NCBI GenBank assembly: GCA_945859605.1
Contig: OX243817.1
Span: 29,893,254 to 29,957,253, forward strand
DNA from: Lumbricus rubellus
Lineage: Eukaryota; Annelida; Clitellata; Crassiclitellata; Lumbricidae
DNA: 64,000 bases
Direction of reading: 5' to 3'
Position numbers and translations under genes: made by a program. Shown here piece after piece: positions 24,401 through 35,700 of the stretch (the first letter of the stretch is position 1; each line of letters opens with the position of its first letter). The notes below the pieces were generated by a model. The model had not been told where the DNA came from. It searched no databases and was given only the letters and a program-made list of their open reading frames with translations.

Positions 24401-26693
24401 TGGTTGTACTCTGGTTGTCTTCTTGCGTTGTTTTAGGTGAGAAGAAAATCGTTTGCATTGTGTGCAAGAAGAGCTTCCAATCGATTCGATACTTCCAATC
24501 TCATTTCCGCTTCAGTCATCTCCAGGACTACGACCTCATCTGCGAATGCTGCAGCCTCGGATTCTGGAACACGGCGCAGATGACGGCGCACAAGTGTGAC
24601 CCGGCGAAGAGAGGTTTCAACGAGAAGAAGCGACATCTGTTGGCAACGAAGGCAAAAGAGATGCTCAGAAATGTACCGAAGCCGTACTACTACGTTCTCG
24701 GCGTGCCTGAAAACTTGCTGGACTATCCCGATCTTATCAAGATCAACGTGGGAAGAAAAGTTCCATTCGAGGAAAAAGATTACGGCAACGGCCATGCAGC
24801 AGTACCAGTGAAACAAGACTTGGAGTTTGTGGAAAAACCGTGCTTTAATAATATTGATCAACGGGTGGTCGCTGCGGGCGCTGCGAATCAGCAGTTGAAG
24901 AAAATTGGGACTCTAAGTTCTCTGAAGTCAAAGAAACCCGTTGAACGGTCGATGAACAGTTTGATATTGGCCGAAGTTCAGCCCGGTCATTGCTTGTGCA
25001 GCATCTGCGGTAAGGAGATAAAAGTGAAGAACTTTTATCCGCATATGCGACGCGTGCATTGCGATGACTCGCATAAGCCGATCGTGTGGAAGGTGTGCGA
25101 CCAGTGCGGATACCGTTGCCAGGACAACTACAAGTTCCGCAGACACTGCATGACGCACAACAAAGGAAGTAAGCGAAAAAAACGTTTCGATACGGACATT
25201 TTTCTTTCTTGCAAACTGTTCAAATCTAGAGAAATTGCTAATCACATTACATTACAAACTGTTTGAATCTAACATGTTAACATTGTGTTTACATTGTTAC
25301 AACGATGCAGAATAGAGCATTTTCTATGATCGGCCTAGTTGTCTTGAATGGGCTCCCACAGGAGTTACATCTACTTTCTGGGGTTATTACTGAAACATTT
25401 TTTTATTAAACTCAAAACTGTCCTTTTTTGCTATGCTAGAGTCAGGAGCGCTTCTGAGTAGTCCCCCTTGAAGAAGTGCTATATAAATTCTTTAATGAAT
25501 GAATGAATGAATTGTTCTTTGTAAATTATTCGTCTTTAGAAATATTTCCTTTCAAATCTAGCATGCTTATATATGAAGATGCCACCGAGTGGTTTCTGAT
25601 ACGGCCCTGATGTGACCTGCTGAAATTGTCTAGCTGGCACCCCCCCCCCCCCCCCACTGTAATTTCGGCAATAATTTGTGTTGTTTGAATCTAGTTGTTT
25701 GTTGATATTGAATTACGGTGTTGTATTTTAGAGGGAATTTCCTGTGAGCTGTGCAATCGGTTGTCGTACGAAGTCATTGACTACAACCAGCACTTCAAAC
25801 GTCGTCATCTCGGCCAGTTCAACATCCGTTGCAACGACTGCGGCAAAGGATTCTGGAAGGTGAACGCGATGCAAGCGCACACCTGCTATCCCGAGCTGAA
25901 GGAGGAGAACCTACGCATGCAGAAACTGAAAGAGGAGGCCGCGATTAAGAAGAGAAATGCCGTACGTAAGGCGACTGGAATGAACTCGAGTGTCGACGAG
26001 GAGAATGCAAAACCACAGAGCAATAGTCGGAAGAGTGGTGCGAAAAAGAATACGACGATCATCGAGGACTTGTGTACTGAGGTTGTCAGTGCCGTTGAAC
26101 ACGACGAGAAAAATGTGGTTAATAGGTCGGAGAAAATGACAACCAGATCACCGAAGCCGCGAACTCCTGGCCGTCGGCCGCGAAATCTGCAGAAGAAGAA
26201 GTCCGATATATCCGCAGATGATCCAGAGTTTTGCTCGGCAATGAACGGCAAAATGCGATCTACAGAATTGGTCGTCGATTCCGAGCTTCAGAATGGGACG
26301 ACGGAAACGGTGGCTGTGGGAGAAATGATCGAGCAACATATTATGTCAGATGGATTGACGCTAACAGATGGATTGATGGTAACAGATGGATTGATGGTAA
26401 CAGATGGATTGATGGTAACAGATGGATTGATGGTAACAGATGGTGGAAATGAAATAAAAGGAAGCGTTGAAGAGTTACATATAGAAATTATAGTTCGTAA
26501 ACGACGAGTCAAATCTCGATTTGACTGCGTTAGTTCTAATGGAAAAGAGACGGTACAAAAGAAATGTAAGCTAGAACATCCAGTGGACAAAATGCAGGAC
26601 AGCTGTTCGGTTGGAGGACTAAACGAGAGCAATCACAGATACGGAACGAGAAGGAAGCAGGTTTCATTCCGGGCGCTGCTAGGAAAGAAGTAG
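18497..26693 (+). CDS. Multi-exon C2H2-type zinc-finger protein, unrecognised family
   Basis: Exons 18497-18626, 19420-19482, 20184-20933, 21512-21810, 22753-23200, 23416-23727, 24437-25168 and 25732-26693 join in frame to 1231 residues. The start is MNEIELLIPGEF; the end is TAG 26691-26693. The first roughly 200 residues are acidic and finger-free. Then come about twelve fingers in pairs. Three pairs (exons 6, 7, 8) share one layout: C-x2-C-x12-H-x4-H, seven residues, then C-x2-C-x3-FW...H-x1-C. Exons 3 and 5 carry a related PFWD finger with normal histidines. After the last pair the C-terminus is lysine/arginine-rich, with a TDGLMV repeat and no fingers. DNA binding in the nucleus is the family expectation; targets are unknown. 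All but one intron are phase 1. The exon 6 donor (G|GTGATC) is weak, and without it the frame stops at 23741. Confidence 0.75.
18660..19050 (+). mobile_element. Non-LTR retrotransposon fragment (CR1/L2-like reverse transcriptase C-terminus)
   Basis: Translation gives CTGGCTGCCTATTCC-type sequence, then YKSLHGAVPEYLRDYC and GDRAFSVASPRCWNSLPPAL. The block ends near QKTFLF and a short ATT tail. This is the characteristic end of CR1/L2-type reverse transcriptase polyproteins. An internal stop and frame breaks show it is dead. It lies in intron 1 of the zinc-finger gene. Confidence 0.85.
20934..21258 (+). repeat. 12-bp minisatellite starting at a splice donor
   Basis: Tandem units related to GTATTGTTTTGT, with variants containing TTTTGCATTG and GCGTATTG, run for about 325 bp. 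The array starts exactly at the donor of zinc-finger exon 3. Because the unit is 12 bases and lacks stop codons, all three frames stay open and give spurious cysteine/valine/phenylalanine-rich products. Confidence 0.9.
22233..22443 (+). mobile_element. tRNA-derived SINE, copy 3 (best preserved)
   Basis: GGGGCACGGTGGTCTAGTGG carries the A-box-like segment and GAGGTTCGAATCCACC the B box. The tail is GGGAGCGCCTCTGAGTAAAG then CTTGAAGGGGCGCTATAA. It lies in intron 4 of the zinc-finger gene, in the sense direction. Confidence 0.9.
23996..24372 (+). repeat. 42-bp minisatellite, nine copies
   Basis: The unit starts ATGTTACCATTTTACCATAT and continues with CAAGCTACCTTTGATTGTAC. Nine near-identical copies fill the intron just before zinc-finger exon 7. 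The unit length is a multiple of three, so a long false reading frame appears. Confidence 0.9.
25320..25510 (+). mobile_element. Non-LTR retrotransposon 3' end fragment
   Basis: Translates to WNGLPQELHLL then KLKTVLFCYA, the end of a CR1/L2-like reverse transcriptase. It runs into AGGAGCGCTTCTGAGTAG and CTTGAAGAAGTGCTATATAA, then (GAAT)n. It links the LINE coding end with the tail shared by the SINEs. It lies in zinc-finger intron 7. Confidence 0.7.
25640..25655 (+). repeat. Homopolymer of 16 C
   Basis: An uninterrupted C run in intron 7 of the zinc-finger gene. Its exact length is likely to vary or be misread. Confidence 0.9.
26354..26446 (+). repeat. 18-bp coding minisatellite (TDGLMV)
   Basis: Five tandem copies of ACAGATGGATTGATGGTA, the first slightly diverged, lie inside the last zinc-finger exon and read TDGLMV repeatedly. 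The unit is a multiple of three, so copy changes keep the frame. Confidence 0.9.
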
Positions 26694-27093
26694 CAATTCA
26701 TGTGATTATATGGGTAAAGTTTGCTGTTGAGATGATTTCTTTCGTGAAGGCGATTGAGTGAGTGAAGTGATACATGTAGTGTTTTAGAGTTTGGATAGTG
26801 GCAGTTTCTTTTTGTGAGTCTTTAGATCCAAAGCTTCATGCATAAGAGTTTTAATTTAATTTTCCGGTGGAATTACTCAGAAAGTATGGTCCTGTCGGAA
26901 ACATGATGTGCTTAAGGGGTATGTGGTGTGTAGGACTATTAGGTCCTGGTGAACCGTGAAGTCTGCAGTGAGCACAGTAGTCAACTTGTCTGGCTTGAAC
27001 TAGAAAAAGCTCCCTGCTTTAATGTAGTAGGAGCTTTAACAAAAAAGACTTGCTGTAAATGTTGACTTGCAGAGTAAACAGTTGAAATAACAT

Positions 27094-27167
27094 TTAACCC
27101 TTTGAACCCGGAGATCCCGTAACGCTATGGATAACGGAAAACCGGCCCGTCGGGTTCAAAGGGTTAA
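27094..27167. mobile_element. TTAA-bounded hairpin MITE, 74 bp
   Basis: TTAACCCTTTGAACCCG at the left and CGGGTTCAAAGGGTTAA at the right are perfect inverted repeats bounded by TTAA. The ends match the other TTAACCCTTT elements here, but the core differs. Confidence 0.7.
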
Positions 27168-27889
27168 AGTCATCCAGCCTGTTCAGCCTAGGACATTGCG
27201 TTCTATGAATAGATGCAGCGTCAAACAAGAATGGTACGCGGCTCTCAAGTCTCCATGTAACTTAATGCTTCTCTGCTCCAACATGCTTCTATGCTGCAGC
27301 CTACTGACCAATTCAGTCTCATTCCAACCTTTTTAAAAATTTATATTCAACTTCCTCAGCAAAATTAGTCCTTTTTACTACAATATCACTTGAAATGACC
27401 GTTAGTCGATGCCTTCATCATTGTGTGAATTTTAAATTCTCTCCTTGACTAGCTCCCGACTTGCCACTCTCTGCAAGAGCTTCTGTAATAAGCAAGTGAT
27501 TAATGATTGCAACGTGTTACCAGTACCTAGTGTTTGTATACGGAGTGTTGTAATATAATGAGTGTGATACTTTTACAAGGTAGATGCTTTTGCCCATTGC
27601 TAAACCAGCGTGAGGTGTGCATGTGAAAAGCCAAGATGTTTGGTAACCAGTTTAGAACTTAGTTATGCTGTACATGAGGCAGTGCATTTGGACTGACATA
27701 ATTATATTGTCTGGCATTCAATTGAAATTGTTTGGATTTATGAACATATTGCTAGCTCCTGTTTCGCATAAAATGATTGCACAATAGTTTGTCAGATGTT
27801 GTTTGAAAACTATAGCATGTCTGAAAAGTGGTGTTCTTCAGTTTCTAAGACCATATATCGTTTTCAGAAGAACGATCAAAAGGTTAACA

Positions 27890-28115
27890 AGACCATACCA
27901 GAAACTACCTGTTGTCGAGTGGCAGACAGACCATACCAGAAATCTGTTACTGAGTGGCAGAAATCTGTTACTGAGTGGCAGAAAGACCATACCAGAAATC
28001 TGTTACTGAGTGGCAGAAATCTGTTACTGAGTGGCAGAAAGACCATACCAGAAATCTGTTACTGAGTGGCAGAAAGACCATACCAGAAATCTGTTATTGA
28101 GTGGCAGAAATTTGC
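27890..28115 (+). repeat. Tandem repeat of AAATCTGTTACTGAGTGGCAG blocks
   Basis: Two alternating segments, GACCATACCAG and AATCTGTTACTGAGTGGCAG, repeat about six times. The array lies in the probable 3' UTR of the zinc-finger gene. Confidence 0.8.
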
Positions 28116-28193
28116 TAATAATGTAGTGGGAGATTGAATTTGACATGATCTGATTCAGTTTTGAGTTTATGAAATCTTTGCAGAATGAATTTG

Positions 28194-28199
28194 AATAAA
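28194..28199 (+). terminator. Polyadenylation signal AATAAA (zinc-finger gene)
   Basis: First well-placed AATAAA after the repeat-bearing 3' flank, 1.5 kb after the stop codon. Confidence 0.4.
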
Positions 28200-29777
28200 A
28201 TTTCGCTTCTGCCATTTAAAATTAGTTGCAAGTGCAAGAAGTGAACATGTCACAGGAACAACGAATATATATTTAGAGGATAATTTTTAATCATAATCAA
28301 CACGCATTTCACAGTAACCAATTTTCAATACAGTAACTAAATTAAGTCTGAAGTAAGTCTCCAGAAATTAACTACCAAAACTTCACGAATTCATGAAAAA
28401 GAAAATAAAGCTTTAAAACAATTGCACATTTAATCGATGTAATATGCAACGAAATATTCCTTATTTATACTATTGAATAATCGCAACAAAGCAGCATCAA
28501 CGTTAATAATATTCGCTTTTGTGAGGTACTTATTGAGCACAATCTACTCTGATTAGAAACAATACTGAAGAATGCCAATTAACATTCTAAAATTGAGGTA
28601 CAGTTGATTAAAAATTGAAACCAGCTTTAATAATTATTAAGACTACAATATTTAATCTAGATGTTAGTTACAGCACGATTGGCTCCACTGCAGATGTCAT
28701 GCTATTGCAAATATTTAGGAAAGTCTTGGGAGTACCTGATTTCTCAACTTAAAGCAAACTGAATAAATTTAATCGCACAACTATAAGTAAACATTTATCA
28801 AGTCTGAGCAGCTCGGACATTTTAATATATGCAAAATTATGCATCCCAAAGACAAACTGTCAACTTTTAGCTTCTTAGTTTTATGAACTGGAGTGAATGT
28901 CTGCAATGCAGATGAAGTACAGCAAACATTACATATAATAATTATATAGAACTTTACATTTAGAGCATTGATAAGTAATGACTATATCAACCCAAATACT
29001 ACGAAATACTACGAAAATTGTGTAAAGTCCAACACACAGTACAGCTGCACCAGTGAATTCAGTATTTGGTTATGTCAATAACCCAACTGATGATAATCTG
29101 CGTAATGGAAGAATGCGGACAACTGCTCCTGATAGAAGCACAACTACAACAATATAAAATTAGTTCTATTCAAACTGCACATCTTCAAAGTTCTTTATTA
29201 CAGCAGATCAAATCAGACTTCGGCATTACCCAATGGGTGCATTTTAAGTCAAGAGAATTAGTCCTTGTTACTGTTATGCTACTTCCAAGTTAATGTGTTG
29301 TAGAAAAGTACAATCAAACAAATATTTTTTGGACCCGAACAACAGATGAACAGTAAGACAAAAACATATGCGAAACAGCAAAAAGACAAAACACAATGCA
29401 CCATAATCCCAGTATAAAGGGATAGCCAAATGGAAAGGCCAACAGCAAAGACGTTTAAATACTGACCAACTGGAATGGAAAGTAGCTACACAAATGGCAA
29501 GACCTCGCTAACACATATATACGACTTTTTATACGTCTGACATTTACAGTTTTAAGCAGTTTGTTTTTCATAAAGAAATTTGCACTTTCTTAATGAAGCT
29601 GAAGAATGAAGTTCTTGAACAGCATGCTAGACCACTTTCAGATTTGACAAAAAATATGAAACACACCAAGGTAAAAAAAATGTCTTCGAATACCGATTAG
29701 AAACTGACACAAAACGATGTATAACTAAAGATAATGAGCAACATGAAAGTCTTCATGCAAGGTTGTTCAAGTTGCTT
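28200..29777. other. AT-rich flank and probable ASS1 3' UTR
   Basis: No gene is seen on either strand. TTTATT at 29194-29199 is a minus-strand AATAAA and could end the ASS1 transcript with a 3' UTR of about 580 bases. The remainder to 28200 is spacer between the convergent genes. Confidence 0.4.
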
Positions 29778-32700
29778 CTACTTCAGATCTTGCAGTCTCT
29801 TGTATTCTTTCAACCTAAAATCAAAATTAATATTAATCCAATTTTAAATAAAAACCGAACAATGATTCCACATCATAATTATTGTTATAATTGTGTTTAG
29901 TTGTTCATATTCAAATAAGAAATCTAAATGGCTTAACAATTTAATGCTTACAGCATAATACTAAAAGCAACGGAGAAGCCAATGCGGCTCGTCGTTGAAG
30001 AAGGAACAGCCCACAACAGCGTCATTGCTTACTTGGCCATCTCTAACAGATAGACCAGAATTTCTACTGAGACATGACTTTAGCTTAAATACACTCTCTA
30101 CGCCTATTTGAAAAATATTTTCCAAGAAACCTCATTCCATTCCACCCAACAATAAACAATAATAATTAGTAACTTTTAACGTGTCCAATGCAAGACACCA
30201 AAAAACAAGTTGTAATCAGGTCAACATATTCTATTGATATACGCTGAATACTAACCTGAGTGCATTGATACGGATGAATCCGGCCGCATCTGTCGGATCA
30301 TAGTCTCCCTGGACATTCATACTACAACACAATATTAAGCACAAACCATGCCTTAACACAAACATAATCTAGTTTGGACTCTAAAATAAAGAATCAATTT
30401 CCAACAACTATATTGCAACAGTGATTTACATTTGTCTTTCCTTCTCTGATTGTATGAGATCATCAGTTTATATCATATAAAAAAACATGTTATACGAATC
30501 CTCGGGAGATACGGCATTGCGAGTTCTCCAAGTTTATCTTGGCTACTTCATATAACAGAATACAATTTCTAAAGTAGAAACATTGACAACCAGATGCTAT
30601 TATCATTCTCATTTTGTTGCCCCAGATGTATATACATACAAACACACGTACATACATATACATGTATAATTTGTATATGCATATAATTTATGATTTTATA
30701 TGGAATACATAATATTATGTATGTTTATTTTTATATGAAATACAATGTTTATATTCATTCTCTGCTACATCTCAATCTGCAAGTTGAGCTTTGTTACTCT
30801 CAGATTACAACTGTTGAATTCTAAAGCACAATTTAAAAATATATCCCAATTTGGACACTGGTGAATGTGTTATGCGTTGAGTGTAAATCTCATTTATAGT
30901 TCAACCCTGGCCTAGAAACACAGCAGAGCTCAAAGGCAAAGGTCATCAGAAGTGTTTAGGAAGCTGCAAATCTGGTAAATAGCTCAGTTACACAACAGGA
31001 CAAAGGTCAGGACAAGAATCAAAGTCAACAAAAGACGAGTCAAACAAACAGATGATGACCTTAGCAGAGGTCACCTTCACAATAATTCCACTTAAGGACA
31101 CCCTAGGCTGATGCACTGTATTTTCAACTCTGTGTCTGTGTATTTTCAACTCTGTGTCTGATGATCAACTTCTATTCCATCACGAATGCAGAGATGGTTG
31201 TGACTTCACCTCCTCGTAATATCCTTGCAAGTCTTGGAGCAAGTCTTGGAGCACAAGTGTTGAGCATGCATACAGGAGTGCTCCACTGCCTCGAATATAG
31301 TATATAGACAATCTCGAGTATTCCAATTTTCTGTGTTTTCAGTACATGTGCTTTGACACCAATCTACTCTCGACCGAAGTGTCCAGTGTCTTGCAAGATC
31401 AGCATTAACGATGTGTCTCACTTTGCAATTACATCGACGAAAAACAACAATTATCTCATCTTACTTTACCCTGAAGCACATGGCATAGAAGAAGTTCAGA
31501 AAAGTTATAAAACGGTTGGCAGAAAGAACAGAGGTAGTTAAAGCACTCTTGGTGAATAATGAAACATCGCAGGTAGAAAATTTTTAAAAACCAGTAAATC
31601 AAGTCAGGATGTGTGCAGCATTTCTAAATATATAGTTTGTTATCATGCTGTTGTTTGCCTGCAGTAAAGTCTGTTCATAGACTCTATGTACAACAGAAAT
31701 TCAAGTCCATAGGTTGTACTATTTCCAAACACCGATACATATAATTATAATACACAAGATGAAAGCAGTGCAGCAAACTACCTGACAAGCTCTTCGTTGT
31801 AAAGCGAACGGGGTGATTCTCGCCCCACAATGTAGACTCCACCCTTGAACAGATTGACATAAACGATGCCCTCCACCCCCTCTTGACTTTTATCTATACA
31901 GTGGCGAGTGAAGATGCATTCTGGGCTGTCCCAGAATCCTAAAATACGCACAACATGAATTCACCAAACCATGCTGAACTAGGAAGATAATTTGCACAGC
32001 ATCTCCTATGAACCTGTCACAGGTGCTGTGGTATACAGCTCTAGGTAAACAATTACTAAACAAATAGTATTGAACTGCACTTTGTACTTGTGTACTGAAT
32101 CACCAGGGCTCGTCACGGCCGTTTGCGTATTTTGACAAACATGTAAAATGGAGCATACCAATTGCTGTTGCTTTTCATCTTCAATGATTCTTCATACCCA
32201 TCATCCTACATTGTTATCCTCTTCCATTGTCATGTTCCATGGATTTCTAAGAAAAATTTCTGTTGTTTTGTCAGTCTCACAGTCCATGATATTAAAACCC
32301 TACAGACAAACCATTCTTAGTCATCAAGGTTTGGGACTCCCACATTAGATTCTGCCGCACAGCTGTAGTTTAAACAAAAACTATGTACTAAATACATAAA
32401 CAATTTCAATACTCCGTCAGAAAAACAATTCTCAGAATCAGATGATCAAAAAAAATAGACCCAAGTGCAACAGTTAACCTAAAAATCGGTTGCTTGGACT
32501 CATCAGCAACAACTACGCTACAACCTCTTTCTCGTCTACATTATTCCACTGACCTCGATAGACTTGCTCGGAAAATTCCACCGTCAATTTCTGCTTCACC
32601 TTCCTCAATTCCCTGTCCATTGTCAGAAGTTCAATATCCAAGTGGGCCTGGTGAAGGACCGTACCGGCTGGAGTCTCGTAAATACCTATCCAGATAGAAA

Positions 32701-35700
32701 ATCACCGTAAATTAATCTTCAATAAAAACATGTAGATAAATTTAAATACTTATTATTATTATGTACTTAAATAAAAAAACTATGTAAACATCAATTTATT
32801 TAGAATTATTTTAATACATTGGTTTCTGGCAGTGATTAAAATTCCCTGCTGAAGGAAAGGTGTGACTAACACCAGGTAACAAAATATGTAAACAGGTGCT
32901 CACCACTAAAGATGTTTACTATTTACATTTGTGCACTGATTCACAATGGCCCACAAAGGGCTACAGGTACAACAGTGTACATAACATTTGAACTTATTCA
33001 AAATTGAAACTAGCTTCAGATTTTATGCTGCAGACAGAGCAAAGGAATACATTAATCATGATCACATGTACAGACATTTTTCAAGGGAAACTTCGCAGCT
33101 GATACAGTGAAAAGGTACATTTTCCAACCACACCCTACATGTTATTTATTTTCTTCGTACAAGAAAGGTGCACTATAAATTATTAACTGAACAAGTGTTC
33201 AACCTCTGGACTTCATTCCGATGAAGCGATTCTCCACGATGTCTATTCTTCCAACACCGTGGCGCCCTCTACAGCATGAAATGATAAATCATTGAACACA
33301 TTTTGCTAAATTGATAACATATTTCGAACATACTTCAACACAATCTCAGGGCTTTCAAGAGATCCTTAAAAGGCACTCCAGGTTAAGAGTTTGACGAGGC
33401 CAATTGAAAAATCAAATGTAGCACTCAGCACTCTTATGATAGACATTAAATAAATACTGGTAGATGAGGTACATTAAGAATCAAGAGAATTTAGGAATAT
33501 AAATAGCAACGAGGAAGTTTGTATTGAAATTTATTTACTACATTTGTCTAATGATAGATAGGTGAACAAAACGACTTAATTACACGATTATATGATGCAT
33601 CAAATTCTTCCAACTGATTGGTAATTTTAACTGAGGCACTAATAAACAAACCACTGAATATTCTCACTAACAATGCAAGAAGCAACTGCTGTTGTTCAAA
33701 AGATCAGCCCCATTGAACATACATCAGCTCATCCCCTCTTGAAGAGGCGCTATATAAATTCTCAGAATGAGTGAATGAATACCTAAGGTAATTACCATTC
33801 AAAGAGTACAATCCTGATAAAACTTCCCAAACACCCAACAACACTGAATTACGCAAAGATTCTGCGTAGGTTTGAATACTTACGCTACTTCGTTCAAGTA
33901 GAGAAACAGCTGAAGTGCATCTTTCTTTTCTGTCCCATCTTTCAAGTTCTTAACTCGAATTGGGATTCCTGAAATGTTAAAAAGGTAAAGCAAATTGCAG
34001 CAGAATGCACATTTTAATTTTGCAGTGCAGTCATGTATGCATGTATATGCACGCATGCCTGCATATATGTATCAACAGCTGAGAAAGCACAATAACTTCC
34101 TAAACATGTCACATTCTAAAATTTAAAATGCAGTGCAGTTTAAGATACTCTAACAGTGTCGTGCAATCGTAAGAATGCCTACATCTTTTAGTTGACCGAT
34201 GATGGCAACGGCACCCTGAAGGTAGCTTCAAAATTTATACAATTCATTCTCAAAACTTTAGTAATTATGCCTGTGAACCACAGCAGGCAGAACAATACAG
34301 CAGTTAATGTTGCCTAATGCCTACTGATAGACAAATGTAGCCTACTTGAAAATTCATCTTGTAGTTTGGATACTGGCTACATCAGGATAGAATCATCCTG
34401 GCTAGAGTTTACAGCAATAACTGCTGTTTCCTACGCCATATATAGAGTTTAAAAAAATTTAAATAAGTAAACAGATTTTGTGATCTTAAGGAACGAAACA
34501 AGAGAATCCTGCATCACTTTACCTCTCTTGAACTCTATTTCCAATTTTTCAGGTTCGTTTGGAGCAACTTTTGGATCTGATGTCATCTCAAACAAGTCTT
34601 CTGGAGCCTGGCTTTTTGGATTTTCAAGGAGTCCAGACTCATAACTATGCAGATAAAAAAAATTTACAATAAGAAATAAGACCTAAAAAACCTCGTAGAA
34701 CCATATAAACACAGCAAGCAAATACACAAAGTATACAGAAAGAATACAGAAATCATTCCATGGCTTGCCAGGCATTGTGTGAACGTTGCCGTCTGACGTC
34801 TAGATATGTTTCAAGTGCATCATCGTAATGGTGCTATGACTACTACGAGCTAAAACTAAAACATATCACATGTATTAACACGGACCAGGAACTCTGGATA
34901 TGGAGTCAGTTACCAATTCAAGATGGCCCTATTGAATGGCTCTACATGTATGTAAGAGCCACCCAGCGAAGACTACATTATATGAGCACTGTTTGCTCAG
35001 ATATGAAAGTTCGAGTTCATAATATAAACTTTGACCCCATATAGGTTAGTAAGCACATCATTTGTGAGAGGTACTTGAAAAGTGATATCATACCAAGAAA
35101 CTCAATACATAACATTTCTACACTAAGAAATTATTACACTGTTTAAATATTTGTTTAAAGCAATAAACTCTCTAATTCCTAAAGCTACAATTGAGCCCTT
35201 CAGTAAATTTCTGACAATATTTCAACTACCCGGTAAGTAATGTCTAATAGACATTCTGTTAAATAGTGCTTCAGAAAGAACTGACCTTATATGCATAAGG
35301 TTGGCATCCATGCTCCATGGCGTCTTAGGAGTGACAGGCAGTGGAATGTCATGCGCCTAGACAGCAACAACAACCCAACAAGACATCAGTGACATCAGTT
35401 TTCATTCAAATAGTGGAAAAGGAAAAATTGTGCAATTACTCAGCAACATAAAATCATCATTTAGAAGATCTGAAAAACACTTGATAGCAATTGTAAGCCG
35501 ATACATTGGCTTTCTTAAGAGAAAAGTAACAAATAACTATGACTTGGTTCAGTGTGTACTTGTGAATTTCTGACATATGGCATTATCACATAAAGTTGTA
35601 ACTGTACATATGCATTTGCAAAAAAAGAAACAAACCTTTGCATATTCAAAGAGATCCGTTCTGCCAAGAAATCGATTGAAGAATTCCGGCATCTTCCACG

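Larger units (their letters stand above)
26694..28199 (+). other. Probable 3' UTR of the zinc-finger gene
   Basis: No coding sequence is supported. It contains a TTAA-type MITE (27094-27167) and a tandem repeat (27890-28115), and ends in AATAAA at 28194-28199. Confidence 0.45.
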
